The notes: generated from the sequence alone by a model not told the origin. Positions 1-10,622 are shown, counted from the stretch's first letter. The stretch is DNA of 64,000 bases from an uncultured Dehalococcoidia bacterium (GCA_951812505.1 CATOSI010000001.1:496001-560000); one strand, 5' to 3'. Program-made: numbers and translations.

Positions 1-2
1 TG

Positions 3-1436
3 GACCCGGAGACCGAAATTCTGCTCCCCGATGCAAGGCAGATAAGCGGGAGTGTCGCGCTAGGCGATGTAATTTCGACCAGCAGCATTCCTCACAGCGC
101 CGGACGCATCGCCGCCCAGACTGCAAAACAGGTCGTTATGCAACGACTCAGGGAAGCGGAACGGGATCTCGTTTACCAGGAGTTTATTGAGAGGGTAGGG
201 GAAGTTTTCCCCGTAACCGTACAGAGAGTTGAAGCCCGCCATGTTGTCGTGGACATGGCCCGGGGCGAGGCAATCCTGCCGCACTCCGAGCAGATGTCTT
301 CTGAGCGTTATCGCCAGGGACAGAAATTCAAGGTTCTCCTGAGATCGGTAGAGCGCACTCCCCGCGGGACAGAGTTGATAGTTTCACGCGCGGACAGGGA
401 CTTGCTTAGACGCCTATTCGAAATGGAAGTTCCTGAAATTTACAATGGCGCGGTTGAAATGGTCGCTATTGCCCGCGAGGCCGGTTCCAGAAGCAAAGTT
501 GCCGTCCGTGCTCGTCAAGATGGCGTTGACCCGGTGGGATCATGTGTCGGGCTTCGCGGAGTTCGTATCCAGAACATAGTCAATGAACTCCAGGGAGAGA
601 AAATAGACATCCTGGAATGGAACAAGGACGTCGCGAGGTTCATAGCCAATGCCCTGAATCCTGCCCAGGTGATGCGAGTGGAACTCGACCCGGCTACGGA
701 TACAGCGATTGCTGTGGTACCCGACAGGCAGCTTTCGCTGGCAATCGGCAAGGAGGGTCAAAACGCTCGACTGGCTGCTAAGTTGACGGGGTGGAGCGTA
801 GATATAATGAACTCCACCGATGCTGAAGCGGCAGCGCTCGAACGCGCCAAGATTGCCGCAGAGGCAGCCGCCGAAAAGGCGCGTCTGGAAGCTGAAGAGC
901 GCGCTGCGACAGAGGACGGTTCACAAGACGAACAGGAACGCTTCGAAGAGGAGATTGCGGTTGCTGTCGCGGAGACTCCCGAAGTCGTTCAAGAACCCGG
1001 CGAAGAGCCTCCACTGGAACCTGAGATTCTGGGAGTCGTGGCGGAAGTTGAAGCCGAACCAGAGCGCACTGCTGAAGAAATCGCCGCTGAAGAGGCTGCG
1101 ATATTGGCCGAGCTTGAGCGTGAAGAAGAGGAGCTTCGCGCCGCTCTCGAAGCTGAGGAGCGTGAGAGGGAGGCGGCTGAAGCAGCGGCTGCTGCGGAGG
1201 CGACTTCGCTTAGGAATCTGCCCGAAGACATCTGGACGATTCCCACTGTGCCAGGTCAGGCCGAACCTAGTGGAATAAGGTTCGCCGAAGACATTGATGG
1301 GCTCAGGGGAGGGGTTACTGCGCGAAGAACCCGCAGGAACTCTCCGGGGACAACCGAAGGTCAGTCCCCCGCCGGCGCCGCTAGAGGAGGCCGCGGCAGG
1401 CGTGGCCGCGGTAGAACCAGCAGACGGCGGCGTTAA
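3..1436 (+). CDS. nusA: Transcription termination/antitermination factor NusA (5' truncated by window edge)
   Basis: Frame 3 is open from the window edge (DPETEILLPDARQISGSVALGDVIS...) into the listed ORF; S1/KH-like core (SVGLRGVRIQNIVNELQGEKIDI, LAIGKEGQNARLAAKLTGW). Confidence 0.93.
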   Translation, partial: DPETEILLPDARQISGSVALGDVISTSSIPHSAGRIAAQTAKQVVMQRLREAERDLVYQEFIERVGEVFPVTVQRVEARHVVVDMARGEAILPHSEQMSSERYRQGQKFKVLLRSVERTPRGTELIVSRADRDLLRRLFEMEVPEIYNGAVEMVAIAREAGSRSKVAVRARQDGVDPVGSCVGLRGVRIQNIVNELQGEKIDILEWNKDVARFIANALNPAQVMRVELDPATDTAIAVVPDRQLSLAIGKEGQNARLAAKLTGWSVDIMNSTDAEAAALERAKIAAEAAAEKARLEAEERAATEDGSQDEQERFEEEIAVAVAETPEVVQEPGEEPPLEPEILGVVAEVEAEPERTAEEIAAEEAAILAELEREEEELRAALEAEEREREAAEAAAAAEATSLRNLPEDIWTIPTVPGQAEPSGIRFAEDIDGLRGGVTARRTRRNSPGTTEGQSPAGAARGGRGRRGRGRTSRRRR

Positions 1437-1460
1437 CTCTGACAATGTGAGGAGTGCTTC

Positions 1461-1727
1461 ATGTCCGTGCTTAGGCGAGTTCCGCAAAGAACCTGCGTAT
1501 CGTGCGGCGTGAAGACTGATAAACGTGAGCTCCTGCGGTTAGTTTCGGTGCCGGGCGACGGTGTAGTCGCTGACTTGACCGGCAAGAAGAACGGTCGAGG
1601 TGCCTATCTATGCATGTTGTGCCGCAGTGCTTCGAAATGCCTGCGGCGCGATAGGCTAGAGTACGCGTTACGGATCAAGATTGACGAAGACAATTGGCAA
1701 GCCTTGGTTGGGGCGATGACTTCTTGA
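1461..1727 (+). CDS. ylxR: YlxR/DUF448 RNA-binding protein
   Basis: VPQRTCVSCGVKTDKRELLRLV and GRGAYLC motifs; sits between nusA and infB. Confidence 0.9.
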   Translation: MSVLRRVPQRTCVSCGVKTDKRELLRLVSVPGDGVVADLTGKKNGRGAYLCMLCRSASKCLRRDRLEYALRIKIDEDNWQALVGAMTS

Positions 1728-1787
1728 CGCTAAGCCGTCGAGACATTCTGTACCTGACTTCGTGAAAGAGGAGGTGTATGTGTAGGT

Positions 1788-3638
1788 ATGACAACGAGCA
1801 ACATATCCCAACCCACACAATCAACGACAACGTCACTCGAGCATAGTATCGAAGAGATCTCGACTGCTATCAGGCTTCAGGGGCTCGAACCTCTGAGCAT
1901 ACCGGCGGCGGTTACGGTGGCGGACTTCGCCGCTGCAATGGACGTGGGACCAGTTGAAGTAATCAAGGCCCTCATGCGCACTGGCTATATGTTCACTATC
2001 AATGATGTTATCGAACACAGTGTCGCGTCTGTGGTTTCGCCCGCTTTCGGGTATGGCCTTCTGCCACTTGAAGCCGAGTCGAGTTCAGAAACAGGTTCAA
2101 CGTCAATAGTATTCTCTCCAGATGAGGAAGAGGATCAGGAGGCCCTTGAGCAGCGTCCGCCAGTTATTACTATTCTCGGTCACGTGGATCATGGCAAGAC
2201 TACGCTGTTGGACACAATTCGAAATGCCAACGTAGTGGAAGGCGAAGCAGGTGGAATTACCCAGCACATGGGCGCATATCAGATCGAGCGGGAGGGCACG
2301 CTCATCACTTTTCTGGACACCCCAGGCCATGAGGCTTTCACGGCGATGAGGGCGAGAGGCGCACAGGTCACCGATATAGCGGTTCTGATAGTCGCTGCGG
2401 ACGATGGCATTATGCCTCAAACAGTCGAGGCGATAAATCACGCTCGAGCCGCGGAGGTGCCTATAGTTATCGCCATCAATAAAATTGATCTTCCCAGTGC
2501 CGACCAGGAAAGGGTGAAGCGCCAGCTTGCCGAGCAAAACCTCCTCATCGAAGAATGGGGCGGTGAAATTATTGCTGTCCCTGTGTCTGCGATCAATGGT
2601 GACGGTGTAGATGACCTATTAGAAAACCTGATCGTGCTGTCCGAAGTCAGCGAACTTCGAGCTAATCCTGACAGATACGCCCTCGGCGTGGTCGTAGAGG
2701 CCAGACGAGATAGAAGCCGTGGAACTGTCGCCACGCTGATTGTCCAGACTGGGACACTTGAAATTGGAGACAACATTGTGATCGGTGGTATCCGTGGCAA
2801 GATTAGAGCGATGTTCGACGACGAGGGAAATAGAATTGATTCCGCGGGCCCTTCAACCCCTGTGGAAATTCTTGGACTCAGTGGTCTTCCGGAAGCGGGC
2901 GAACTTTTCGAGGTGGCTGCTGACGAGCGCGAAGCTCGGGAGTGGGTCCAAGACTATGAAATCGAGCAACGAAGAGAACGGCAAAGCGGTCCGACACTTG
3001 AGGATGTTCACACCCGGATTCAACTTGGTGAGATTGTCGCGCTCAATTTGATTGTAAAGACGGATGTACAGGGAACTCTCGAGCCAGTGCGAGCCGCACT
3101 CGAACGCCTGAACTCAGACAGCGCGCGAGTCAACATAGTTCATATCGCAAGCGGAGGAATAACGGAAAGCGACATTCTTCTCGCCGTTGCCTCTAAGGCC
3201 GTAATCATTGGATTCAATAGCCCTCCTGAACAGGGTGCGCAGACACTCGCAAATCAGGAAGGTGTTGAGATCCGGAATTACGATGTGATCTACCACATGA
3301 CTGAGGATGTCGAACGTGCGCTGACGGGTATGCTTCAGCCTGTCTATGAAGATGTTTTCGAGGGAAGAGCGACAGTTCGTGCGGTCTTCAATCTTGGTAG
3401 GCGCGCCAGAGTCGCGGGCATCTACGTCAACGATGGGCGCATTGCGCGAGGTAATACGCTCCGTGTAATGCGTAACGGTAACGTCGTAACGACCGGTGTT
3501 CCCGCCAGCCTCAAACGCTTCCAGGACGATGTGCGAGAGATAGCGAACGGCTTCGAGGGTGGCGTTACCATCGAAGGATTCAGCGATTGGCGGGAAGAAG
3601 ACGTCATCGAGTCCTATCGCTCAGTACAGGTCAGATAG
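1788..3638 (+). CDS. infB: Translation initiation factor IF-2
   Basis: [26 protein letters not shown] GTPase motifs; IF-2 C-terminal domains. Confidence 0.97.
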   Translation: MTTSNISQPTQSTTTSLEHSIEEISTAIRLQGLEPLSIPAAVTVADFAAAMDVGPVEVIKALMRTGYMFTINDVIEHSVASVVSPAFGYGLLPLEAESSSETGSTSIVFSPDEEEDQEALEQRPPVITILGHVDHGKTTLLDTIRNANVVEGEAGGITQHMGAYQIEREGTLITFLDTPGHEAFTAMRARGAQVTDIAVLIVAADDGIMPQTVEAINHARAAEVPIVIAINKIDLPSADQERVKRQLAEQNLLIEEWGGEIIAVPVSAINGDGVDDLLENLIVLSEVSELRANPDRYALGVVVEARRDRSRGTVATLIVQTGTLEIGDNIVIGGIRGKIRAMFDDEGNRIDSAGPSTPVEILGLSGLPEAGELFEVAADEREAREWVQDYEIEQRRERQSGPTLEDVHTRIQLGEIVALNLIVKTDVQGTLEPVRAALERLNSDSARVNIVHIASGGITESDILLAVASKAVIIGFNSPPEQGAQTLANQEGVEIRNYDVIYHMTEDVERALTGMLQPVYEDVFEGRATVRAVFNLGRRARVAGIYVNDGRIARGNTLRVMRNGNVVTTGVPASLKRFQDDVREIANGFEGGVTIEGFSDWREEDVIESYRSVQVR

Positions 3639-3761
3639 GACGCAATTCTCACGAGGCCATAGGTAGTTCAATTCGGAAGCCGCTATCGTCGTGCGGTGCT
3701 GTTGAATCCTGAGACTCTGTGATCGCTTCATTAGTACAGGTATCTGCTCGGAGGTTCTGTT

Positions 3762-4130
3762 TTGTCGAGAAGAATCGAGCGTCTCAATTCCATGATCCGC
3801 CGTGACGTGAGCGAACTGTTACGCTATGAAGTGAAGGACCCAAGGGTGTCGGGCGTTGTGAGTGTGACTCGCGTAAACACCTCCAACGATGTTCAGCACG
3901 CAAGAGTGTATGTAAGCATATACGGGACGCTGCGAGAAAAAGAAGACACAATTGCCGCTCTGCAGTCAGCCGCTGGATTCATCAGGCGCCAACTTCGGGG
4001 CAGACTGGAGACTCGCCACGTTCCCGTCCTCAAGTTTGTCCTTGACGACACGCTGACTGAGGGGAATCAGATGCTCGAATTGCTCGATAGCCTTGCGGAC
4101 GAAATACCGGACTCAACGACTGCTTCATGA
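3762..4130 (+). CDS. rbfA: Ribosome-binding factor A (TTG start)
   Basis: RIERLNSMIRRDVSELLRYEVKDPRV...VTRVNTSNDVQHARVYVSIYG; synteny. Confidence 0.93.
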   Translation: MSRRIERLNSMIRRDVSELLRYEVKDPRVSGVVSVTRVNTSNDVQHARVYVSIYGTLREKEDTIAALQSAAGFIRRQLRGRLETRHVPVLKFVLDDTLTEGNQMLELLDSLADEIPDSTTAS

Positions 4131-5065
4131 CTATTGGTACCGTGGACGGTATTCTCATTCTGGACAAACCCGGAGGCATCTCATCCATGGATGCCGTTCG
4201 CAACGTAAAGCGCGCCAGCGGAATCAAGCGGGTAGGACATGGCGGAACGCTGGACCCAATGGCCACGGGTGTGATTCCGATTTTGCTAGGTCGGGCCACT
4301 CGTCTTATGGAATACATGCTCGACAGTTCCAAAGAGTATGTGGGTGACGTTTGTCTGGGTGTGTCCACCGACACATATGACGCTGATGGCAATGTAACCC
4401 TTCGGAGCGACACTTCCGGCGTAACGCAAGAGCAAGTAGAAGATATTCTGAAGTGTTTCCAGGGTAGAATAGAGCAGACTCCACCTATGTTCAGCGCTCT
4501 AAAGAGGCAGGGAAAGCGCTTATATCAACTTGCCAGGCAGGGAATCGAAGTTCAGCGGGAACCACGTACCATGATGGTTCATTCTATCCGGCTCGCGGAC
4601 TGGCGCCCACCCATCGCTACTGTACAAATCGAATGTAGCCGTGGATTCTATATGCGCTCCCTCGCGCATGACATTGGAACAGAGCTGGAATGTGGAGCGC
4701 ATCTCCAGTCTCTGACTCGTCTGAGGACTGGGCGACTTAAAATCGCAGACGCGGTGTCTATCGAGACCGTTCAACGCAGCTTCCAGGAAGGTTGGTGGTG
4801 GGAGTTGTTAATCAGCCCGGACAGCGTACTAGGAGACCTCAGGGCATTGGTTGTAGGTGAGCGAGGGCAGAATGACATTCAGAATGGCAGGCGGATCTAT
4901 CCTGCTCAAGAAGACTGCACGTTGCAGAAAGGCGAGCGCTTCCGGGCCTACGGCGAAGAAGGCGACTTCCTTGCATTACTTCGCTTCGATGACTCAGAAA
5001 AGTGCTTCAAGCCCGACAAGGTGTTCAAAACTCCTAACGATCAGCCGTCCACTGATTCGGGTTGA
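4127..5065 (+). CDS. truB: tRNA pseudouridine(55) synthase
   Basis: GILILDKPGGISSMDAV, GHGGTLDPMATGVIPI motifs; overlaps rbfA stop. Confidence 0.96.
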   Translation: MTIGTVDGILILDKPGGISSMDAVRNVKRASGIKRVGHGGTLDPMATGVIPILLGRATRLMEYMLDSSKEYVGDVCLGVSTDTYDADGNVTLRSDTSGVTQEQVEDILKCFQGRIEQTPPMFSALKRQGKRLYQLARQGIEVQREPRTMMVHSIRLADWRPPIATVQIECSRGFYMRSLAHDIGTELECGAHLQSLTRLRTGRLKIADAVSIETVQRSFQEGWWWELLISPDSVLGDLRALVVGERGQNDIQNGRRIYPAQEDCTLQKGERFRAYGEEGDFLALLRFDDSEKCFKPDKVFKTPNDQPSTDSG

Positions 5066-5117
5066 CTGTCTCCGTCCTGTATCACTAAAATGAGTCGTTG
5101 CCTGAGAGGTATGTGAA

Positions 5118-5444
5118 TTGGCAGAATATGCAGTAATCCAAACTGGCGGAAAACAGTACAGGGTCGCCACCGGAGACACTATTCGAGTGGAAGTAATCCC
5201 CGGTGATATTGGCGATACGGTCGAACTGACCGATGTGCGAATGGTTTCGAACGATGGTGGAGTAACCCTTGGTACGCCGACCGTTGAAGGAGCCAAAGTC
5301 GTGACCGAAATATCGGAGAGCGGCAAGGGAAAGAAGATCGTTGTCTTCAAGTACAAATCCAAGGTGCGCTATCGGCGTAAGAAGGGCCACCGTCAGCAGT
5401 ACACCGATCTGACCGTTACCGACATACTGATGGACCAGGACTAA
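5118..5444 (+). CDS. rplU: 50S ribosomal protein L21
   Basis: YAVIQTGGKQYRVATGDTIRVE...YRRKKGHRQQYTDLTVTDI. Confidence 0.97.
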   Translation: MAEYAVIQTGGKQYRVATGDTIRVEVIPGDIGDTVELTDVRMVSNDGGVTLGTPTVEGAKVVTEISESGKGKKIVVFKYKSKVRYRRKKGHRQQYTDLTVTDILMDQD

Positions 5445-5468
5445 CGTCCAGAAACCGGAGATACGATC

Positions 5469-5738
5469 ATGGCACATAAGAAGGGCGGCGGCAGCACACG
5501 CAACGGTCGAGATAGTAACGCCAAGCGGCTTGGCGTAAAGCGGTATGACAGCGAACTGGTCAGAGCTGGTACGATTATCGTCCGGCAGCGCGGCACTCGT
5601 ATCCATCCGGGGACCAATGTCGGGCTAGGCAAGGACCATACTCTGTTCTCTCTGATAGATGGTTCTGTCAAGTTCGAGCATGGACGCCTTGGACGCAAGC
5701 TGGCCAGCGTGTATCCGGCAGGGAGCCTCGCCGAATGA
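5469..5738 (+). CDS. rpmA: 50S ribosomal protein L27
   Basis: [31 protein letters not shown]...[10 protein letters not shown]. Confidence 0.98.
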   Translation: MAHKKGGGSTRNGRDSNAKRLGVKRYDSELVRAGTIIVRQRGTRIHPGTNVGLGKDHTLFSLIDGSVKFEHGRLGRKLASVYPAGSLAE

Positions 5739-5941
5739 AGACAGGAATACACCCCACCTATTACGACGAAGCCCGTGTGATTTGCAGCTGTGGGAACAGC
5801 TACGTCACCGGCGCGACGAAACCTGAGCTTCGTGTCGAGATATGCTCCCAGTGTCATCCGTTTTTCACGGGTGAACAGCGAATCGTGGACACCGAAGGTC
5901 GTGTTGAGCGTCTTATGAGAAGGTTCGGACTCCAGCAATAG
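5735..5941 (+). CDS. rpmE: 50S ribosomal protein L31
   Basis: [46 protein letters not shown]. Confidence 0.97.
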   Translation: MKTGIHPTYYDEARVICSCGNSYVTGATKPELRVEICSQCHPFFTGEQRIVDTEGRVERLMRRFGLQQ

Positions 5942-5966
5942 CGGACCGACGATGAATTGCCAAGAG

Positions 5967-5999
5967 AGGGGTGGGAGCAAGTCTCACCCCTTTCCTTTT
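5967..5999 (+). terminator. Rho-independent terminator after rpmE
   Basis: Stem GGGGTGGGA-gcaag-TCTCACCCC followed by TTTCCTTTT. Confidence 0.85.
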
Positions 6000-6064
6000 G
6001 CAGATTTAACTAAGACCCATCTAGTACCAAACCCATGTGAATATGACATACTCAAGCGCCCAAT

Positions 6065-6105
6065 CGTCATTCCCGCGAAAGCGGGAATCCAGGGGTGTGG
6101 GGTTG
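6065..6105 (+). repeat. REP-like dispersed palindromic repeat (family A)
   Basis: cgTCATTCCCGCgaaaGCGGGAATccaggggtgtgggg; near-identical core at 9868, 36210 and 57336. Confidence 0.8.
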
Positions 6106-6171
6106 GTTGCTATATGCCAGAAGCATTTTGAACTGGTACTAGTGTGGATAAGTTGTTTCGGAGTATGAAAA

Positions 6172-6594
6172 GTGGACTTTGATGATGTGCGTCCGTTCTT
6201 GGAGACTCACCACAGAGGTGTGATCGCCACACGCCGACCAGATGGCGCGACCCACTCCAGTATCGTCGTGTGCGGCGCATACGACGGGAATGCCGCCTTC
6301 GTGTCCGTCTATCCCAGATCCCAGAAGATACGCAATCTCCGGCGTGATCCCAATTGTACTGTACTGGCAGTGACCGACGACTGGCGACAGTATGCCGTCA
6401 TCGAGGGCCAGGCCAAGCTCTTCGACTACTCCAACATGGATGCCGAAGAGGTACGAGTGATGCTGCGAGAGGTATATATGGCCTGCAGCGACACCGAGCA
6501 TCCCGACTGGGAGGAATACGACCAGGCGATGATTGACCAGAAGGCCGTCATCGTACTTGTCGAACCCGGGCGTGTCTATGGTCTTCTGCGCTGA
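6172..6594 (+). CDS. Pyridoxamine 5'-phosphate oxidase-fold protein (PPOX class, possibly F420/flavin-dependent)
   Basis: HHRGVIATRRPDGATHSSIVV...RDPNCTVLAVTDDWRQYAVIEGQAKL. Confidence 0.75.
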   Translation: MDFDDVRPFLETHHRGVIATRRPDGATHSSIVVCGAYDGNAAFVSVYPRSQKIRNLRRDPNCTVLAVTDDWRQYAVIEGQAKLFDYSNMDAEEVRVMLREVYMACSDTEHPDWEEYDQAMIDQKAVIVLVEPGRVYGLLR

Positions 6595-6605
6595 GGCTTG
6601 AGTAG

Positions 6606-7565
6606 ATGGCCGCTTCACAGAGACCCACTTATGGCGGGCAAGCTGTTCTGGAAGGCGTAATGATACGCGGCCAGAATCACATGGCCGTCGCCGTCCGGAG
6701 GCCCAACGGTGCAATTGCGATAGATGAGAGACCGCTATCCACTCTCTATACGGGTGTTGTGAGACGGATCCCACTGCTCCGGGGAGTCATCGTACTCGTC
6801 GAGACGCTGAGTCTCGGGATGCGCGCACTCAGCTATTCTGCCAACGTGAACATGGAGGACCCGGAGGCTGACCCAAACTCGGAGGTCGAGTCGGAAGAGC
6901 TGGGCAAGGGCGCGATTGCTTCAATGCTGCTCCTGTCATTCGGATTCGCCATAGCTCTGTTCTTCCTGCTGCCTCTGTTCGCTAGTAGGCCACTTGAGGG
7001 AATGTTCGGCAACGACATTGTGTCGAACATAGCGGAGGGAGCCATCAGACTGGTAGTGTTCGTGGCGTACATCTGGGTCATAGGGCGAATGCCGGACATA
7101 CGGCGCGTGTTCATGTACCACGGGGCCGAACACATGACGGTTCACGCGCAGGAGAGGGGAGACCCTCTCGTAATTGAGGCGATCAGGAAGTATTCACCGG
7201 CGCACCCCAGGTGCGGGACCGCGTTTCTGCTCACCGTGATGGTTGTTGCAATTGTGGTGTTCGTAATTGTGCCACGAGAGCCGCTGTGGTGGCTCATCCT
7301 GTCAAGGATCATCTTCATACCGGTGATAGCCGCGCTGGCCTACGAGGTCATCCGGTGGAGCGGTCGGTACGAGGACAATCCTATAGTGAGCCTGATAACC
7401 GCGCCGAACTTGCTTCTACAAAAGCTCACGACGCGCCAGCCCGAGGACGACCAGATTGAAGTCGCGGTGGCGGCCATGAATGCCGCACTGGTTGCGGACC
7501 GAGGCGGGTTAGAGATTGATCCAGGCACCGACGAACTCACCCTGACGGACGCGCCGCCAGGCTGA
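6606..7565 (+). CDS. DUF1385 family membrane protein
   Basis: YGGQAVLEGVMIRG, YHGAEHMTVHA, HPRCGTAFLL motifs. Confidence 0.9.
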   Translation: MAASQRPTYGGQAVLEGVMIRGQNHMAVAVRRPNGAIAIDERPLSTLYTGVVRRIPLLRGVIVLVETLSLGMRALSYSANVNMEDPEADPNSEVESEELGKGAIASMLLLSFGFAIALFFLLPLFASRPLEGMFGNDIVSNIAEGAIRLVVFVAYIWVIGRMPDIRRVFMYHGAEHMTVHAQERGDPLVIEAIRKYSPAHPRCGTAFLLTVMVVAIVVFVIVPREPLWWLILSRIIFIPVIAALAYEVIRWSGRYEDNPIVSLITAPNLLLQKLTTRQPEDDQIEVAVAAMNAALVADRGGLEIDPGTDELTLTDAPPG

Positions 7566-7608
7566 GTCAATTGGCCTCGAGTATATGAATGCGCTCGATC
7601 GGTAGTTG

Positions 7609-8229
7609 CTAACTCCTGCGTTCTCTCAGGGACGACCACACGTCTTCGGGGCGGACACCTGTGGCGGACATGAGGACCAAGGAGTGGTAGAAAAGGTCGG
7701 CAAGTTCATCGGCAAGATGCTCACTATCCTTCTTCACGCCGGCTATCGCGGCCTCGCCAGCTTCCTCGATCACCTTCTGGGCTACGCGCTCGGGACCGCC
7801 TTGCAATAGCGTGGCAGTGTAACTGCCTTCGGGCATTGATTCCTTGCGGTCCTGGATGACCGAGAACAGCTCTTCCAGGATGCCGGGTCCCTTTTCAGGA
7901 GACTCGAAGTCGGGGAGTTCGTCGAAAGGCGTGAAGAAGCAGGTGGGGTTTCCTGTGTGACAGATGGGGCCGTCCGGGACGACCTTGAGTAGGATCACGT
8001 CACCATCGCAGTCAACGGACGCCGAGCGGATCCTCATGTAGTTTCCCGAAACCTCCCCCTTGTGCCAGAGATCGGAGCGGCTTCGGCTGTAGAACCAGAC
8101 CTCTCCGCCTTCGAGTGTTCGTTTGAGAGCGCCCGGGTTTACGTATCCCAGCATGAGAACATCTCCTGTCTCGATGTTCTGACATATCGCGGGGGCGAGT
8201 CCTTTTTCATCCAGCAGAACGGTTGCCAT
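7609..8229 (-). CDS. hisIE: Bifunctional phosphoribosyl-AMP cyclohydrolase/phosphoribosyl-ATP pyrophosphatase
   Basis: VLMLGYVNPGALKRTLEGGEVWFYSRSRSDLWHKGE; C-terminal HisE EEAGEAAIAGVK...LADELADLFYH. Confidence 0.95.
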   Translation of the reverse strand: MATVLLDEKGLAPAICQNIETGDVLMLGYVNPGALKRTLEGGEVWFYSRSRSDLWHKGEVSGNYMRIRSASVDCDGDVILLKVVPDGPICHTGNPTCFFTPFDELPDFESPEKGPGILEELFSVIQDRKESMPEGSYTATLLQGGPERVAQKVIEEAGEAAIAGVKKDSEHLADELADLFYHSLVLMSATGVRPEDVWSSLRERRS

Positions 8230-8254
8230 TTTTCTCTCCGGGTTTAGGATTCAG

Positions 8255-9094
8255 TTATTGGTCGTTGGTGGAGGGTGATTCGTCAATTGGGCGGATGGGC
8301 ATCCGGTTTTGGTTAAGGTATTCCTTGATGTCTTTGACGCGGTAGGTCCCGAAGTGGAACACGCTGGCTGCGAGAACCGCATCGGCCATTCCGTAGTCCA
8401 GGGCTTCCAGGAAGTGGTTCGGGGAACCCGCGCCTCCGCTGGCTATGACGGGGATGGTCACTCTTTCGGAGATCTGTTTGATCATATCCAGGTCGTAGCC
8501 GGTCTGGTGACCGTCGGTGTCCATGCTCGTGACAAGCAGCTCGCCCGCGCCGAGCTCGTTGGCGCGAATGGCCCACTTGAGCGCGTCAATCCCAGTGGGA
8601 GTCCTGCCGCCGTGTATATACACTTCCCAGCGCGAGCGCTCATCCAGTGCCAGCGTCATATCATCGCAGGTTACGCGAGCGTCGCCGGGTCTAACGGCGG
8701 TGGCGTCTATGGCGACGACTATGCACTGCGCCCCGAAGTGTTCCGACGCCTCGCTCACCAGGTCGGGATTCTGCACAGCTGCCGTGTTCAGCGAGACCTT
8801 GTCCGCGCCAGCCTCCAGCATATGCCGAACGTCACCCACACTCCTCATGCCGCCGCCCACCGTAAACGGGATGAACAGCCTCTCCGCCACCTCCCGCACC
8901 ACATTGACCATGATCTCGCGCGAGTCGGAGCTTGCGGTAATGTCGAGCAGCACGAGTTCGTCCGCGCCTTCGGCGTCGTAGTAAGTCGCTAGCTGGACGG
9001 GATCGCCCGCGTCCCGTATCTCGATAAAGCTGATGCCCTTGACGACGCGTCCGGCGTCAACGTCGAGGCAGGGAATTATGCGTTTGGTCAGCAT
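8255..9094 (-). CDS. hisF: Imidazole glycerol phosphate synthase subunit HisF
   Basis: [34 protein letters not shown] motifs. Confidence 0.96.
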   Translation of the reverse strand: MLTKRIIPCLDVDAGRVVKGISFIEIRDAGDPVQLATYYDAEGADELVLLDITASSDSREIMVNVVREVAERLFIPFTVGGGMRSVGDVRHMLEAGADKVSLNTAAVQNPDLVSEASEHFGAQCIVVAIDATAVRPGDARVTCDDMTLALDERSRWEVYIHGGRTPTGIDALKWAIRANELGAGELLVTSMDTDGHQTGYDLDMIKQISERVTIPVIASGGAGSPNHFLEALDYGMADAVLAASVFHFGTYRVKDIKEYLNQNRMPIRPIDESPSTNDQ

Positions 9095-9097
9095 AGT

Positions 9098-9862
9098 TTA
9101 ATCGTGACCTCCGACCGAGTGGATCGCCTCTACCAAGTCTATGTCCCCGGTGTAGAGGGCTTTGCCTACGACGACGGCGCCGACTCCATTTTTGGCGAGG
9201 CGGTGAAGGTGTTCCATGGATGCTATTCCCCCCGCCGCGATCACTCCCTCACCCGCGACTTCCACCAGGTCTTGCATCAGGGTGTAGTTGGGGCCTGAGA
9301 GGGTGCCGTCTCTGGATATGTCTGTGCAGAGGAAGGTCTGGACTCCGACTTCCATCATGCTGGCTACAAGGTCTGTGGCCTGGATTTCGCTGGCGGATGT
9401 CCAGCCCGAGACGGCTACTTTGCCGTCCTTTGAATCTACGGCGACCACTACGGCTTCGCTTCCGAACTCGGCGGAGGCGGAGCGCACGATGTCGGGATTT
9501 CGGACGGCGACGGTGCCGAGCATGACTCGCTGGACGCCTGCTTCGATGATGCGGCGGGCGCTGTCGAGGCTGCGGACTCCGCCGCCCATCTGGGTGGGGA
9601 CTTGTACCGCACTGACTATGCGCTCCACAACTTTGAGATTATCGGGATTGCCGGAGCGGGCGCCGTCGAGGTCCACGATGTGTATGCGGCTCGCTCCGAG
9701 GCTCTCCCAGCGGAGGGCGACTTCGACGGGGTCATCGGCGTACACGGTCTCCTGAGAGTAGTCTCCCTGGTACAGGCGGACGCACTTGCCGTCAATTAGG
9801 TCTATGGCGGGGATCAGTTCCATGGAGGTCATCCGGGTTGAATTACCCGATGGTTCGACCAC
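9098..9862 (-). CDS. hisA: ProFAR isomerase HisA (start may be an internal Met before ELIPAIDL)
   Basis: ELIPAIDLIDGKCVRLYQGDYSQETVY; QMGGGVRSLDSARRIIEAG. Confidence 0.95.
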   Translation of the reverse strand: MVEPSGNSTRMTSMELIPAIDLIDGKCVRLYQGDYSQETVYADDPVEVALRWESLGASRIHIVDLDGARSGNPDNLKVVERIVSAVQVPTQMGGGVRSLDSARRIIEAGVQRVMLGTVAVRNPDIVRSASAEFGSEAVVVAVDSKDGKVAVSGWTSASEIQATDLVASMMEVGVQTFLCTDISRDGTLSGPNYTLMQDLVEVAGEGVIAAGGIASMEHLHRLAKNGVGAVVVGKALYTGDIDLVEAIHSVGGHD

Positions 9863-9867
9863 GAAGG

Positions 9868-9904
9868 CCCCAGCCCCTGGATTCCCGCTTTCGCGGGAAT
9901 GACG
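9868..9904 (-). repeat. REP-like dispersed palindromic repeat (family A, inverted)
   Basis: cccctggATTCCCGCtttcGCGGGAATgacg, reverse complement of the 6065 copy. Confidence 0.8.
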
Positions 9905-9995
9905 GTAGCTGTACGAAAGTCCGACTTAGCGGGAGTGGCGAGTTGAGCGCACCAGAATGCTGGTCGGTCGGTTCGGTTCAACGTAATGTTCATGG

Positions 9996-10622
9996 TTATG
10001 ACTCGCGGGTGTAGCGGACGAAGTTTTCGTATATCTTCAGTCCGACTGTGCCGCTTTTTTCGGGGTGGAACTGCACTGCCACAACCGAATCCCAGGCGGC
10101 GGCGCTGCAGAATTCGACGCCGTACTCGGTTGTTCCGGCTATCAGCGATGTGTCTTCAGGGTCGGCGTAGTAGCTGTGGACGAAGTAGAAGTGAGAGTTG
10201 TCCCGCACGCCGTCGAATACAGGATGCTCTTTTTTCAGGGAAACCTGGTTCCAGCCCATGTGCGGAATCTTGCGGCCTTCGGGCAGACGACGGCATGTGC
10301 CGGACACGATTCCGAGGCAGGGTTCTTCACCTTCTTCGGAGCTGTCAAGCAGGAGTTGAAGCCCGAGGCAGACACCCAGAAATGGTTTGCCGCCCTGTAT
10401 GAAGTCACGGATCGGCTCTACGAGTCCGCCGGAATGGAGGTGGCGCATAGAGGAATCGCAGGCTCCCTGGCCCGGGACTACGAGCGCGTCGGCGTTGGCG
10501 ATGCATTCGGGTGACGAGGTTATCTGGGCGCGGGCGTCGAATCTTTCGAGCGCCTTCTGGACGCTGCGTATGTTGCCGGCGTTGTAGTCCGCTATGGCGA
10601 TGGTGGGCGTGGGCATGGTCAT
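9996..10622 (-). CDS. hisH: Imidazole glycerol phosphate synthase subunit HisH
   Basis: DYNAGNIRSVQKAL, VPGQGA, GVCLGLQLL, VQFHPEKSG. Confidence 0.96.
   Translation of the reverse strand: MTMPTPTIAIADYNAGNIRSVQKALERFDARAQITSSPECIANADALVVPGQGACDSSMRHLHSGGLVEPIRDFIQGGKPFLGVCLGLQLLLDSSEEGEEPCLGIVSGTCRRLPEGRKIPHMGWNQVSLKKEHPVFDGVRDNSHFYFVHSYYADPEDTSLIAGTTEYGVEFCSAAAWDSVVAVQFHPEKSGTVGLKIYENFVRYTRES

Noticed and set aside
8309-8992. 227 aa plus-strand ORF
   Set aside because: Antisense to hisF; no independent start context or domain.
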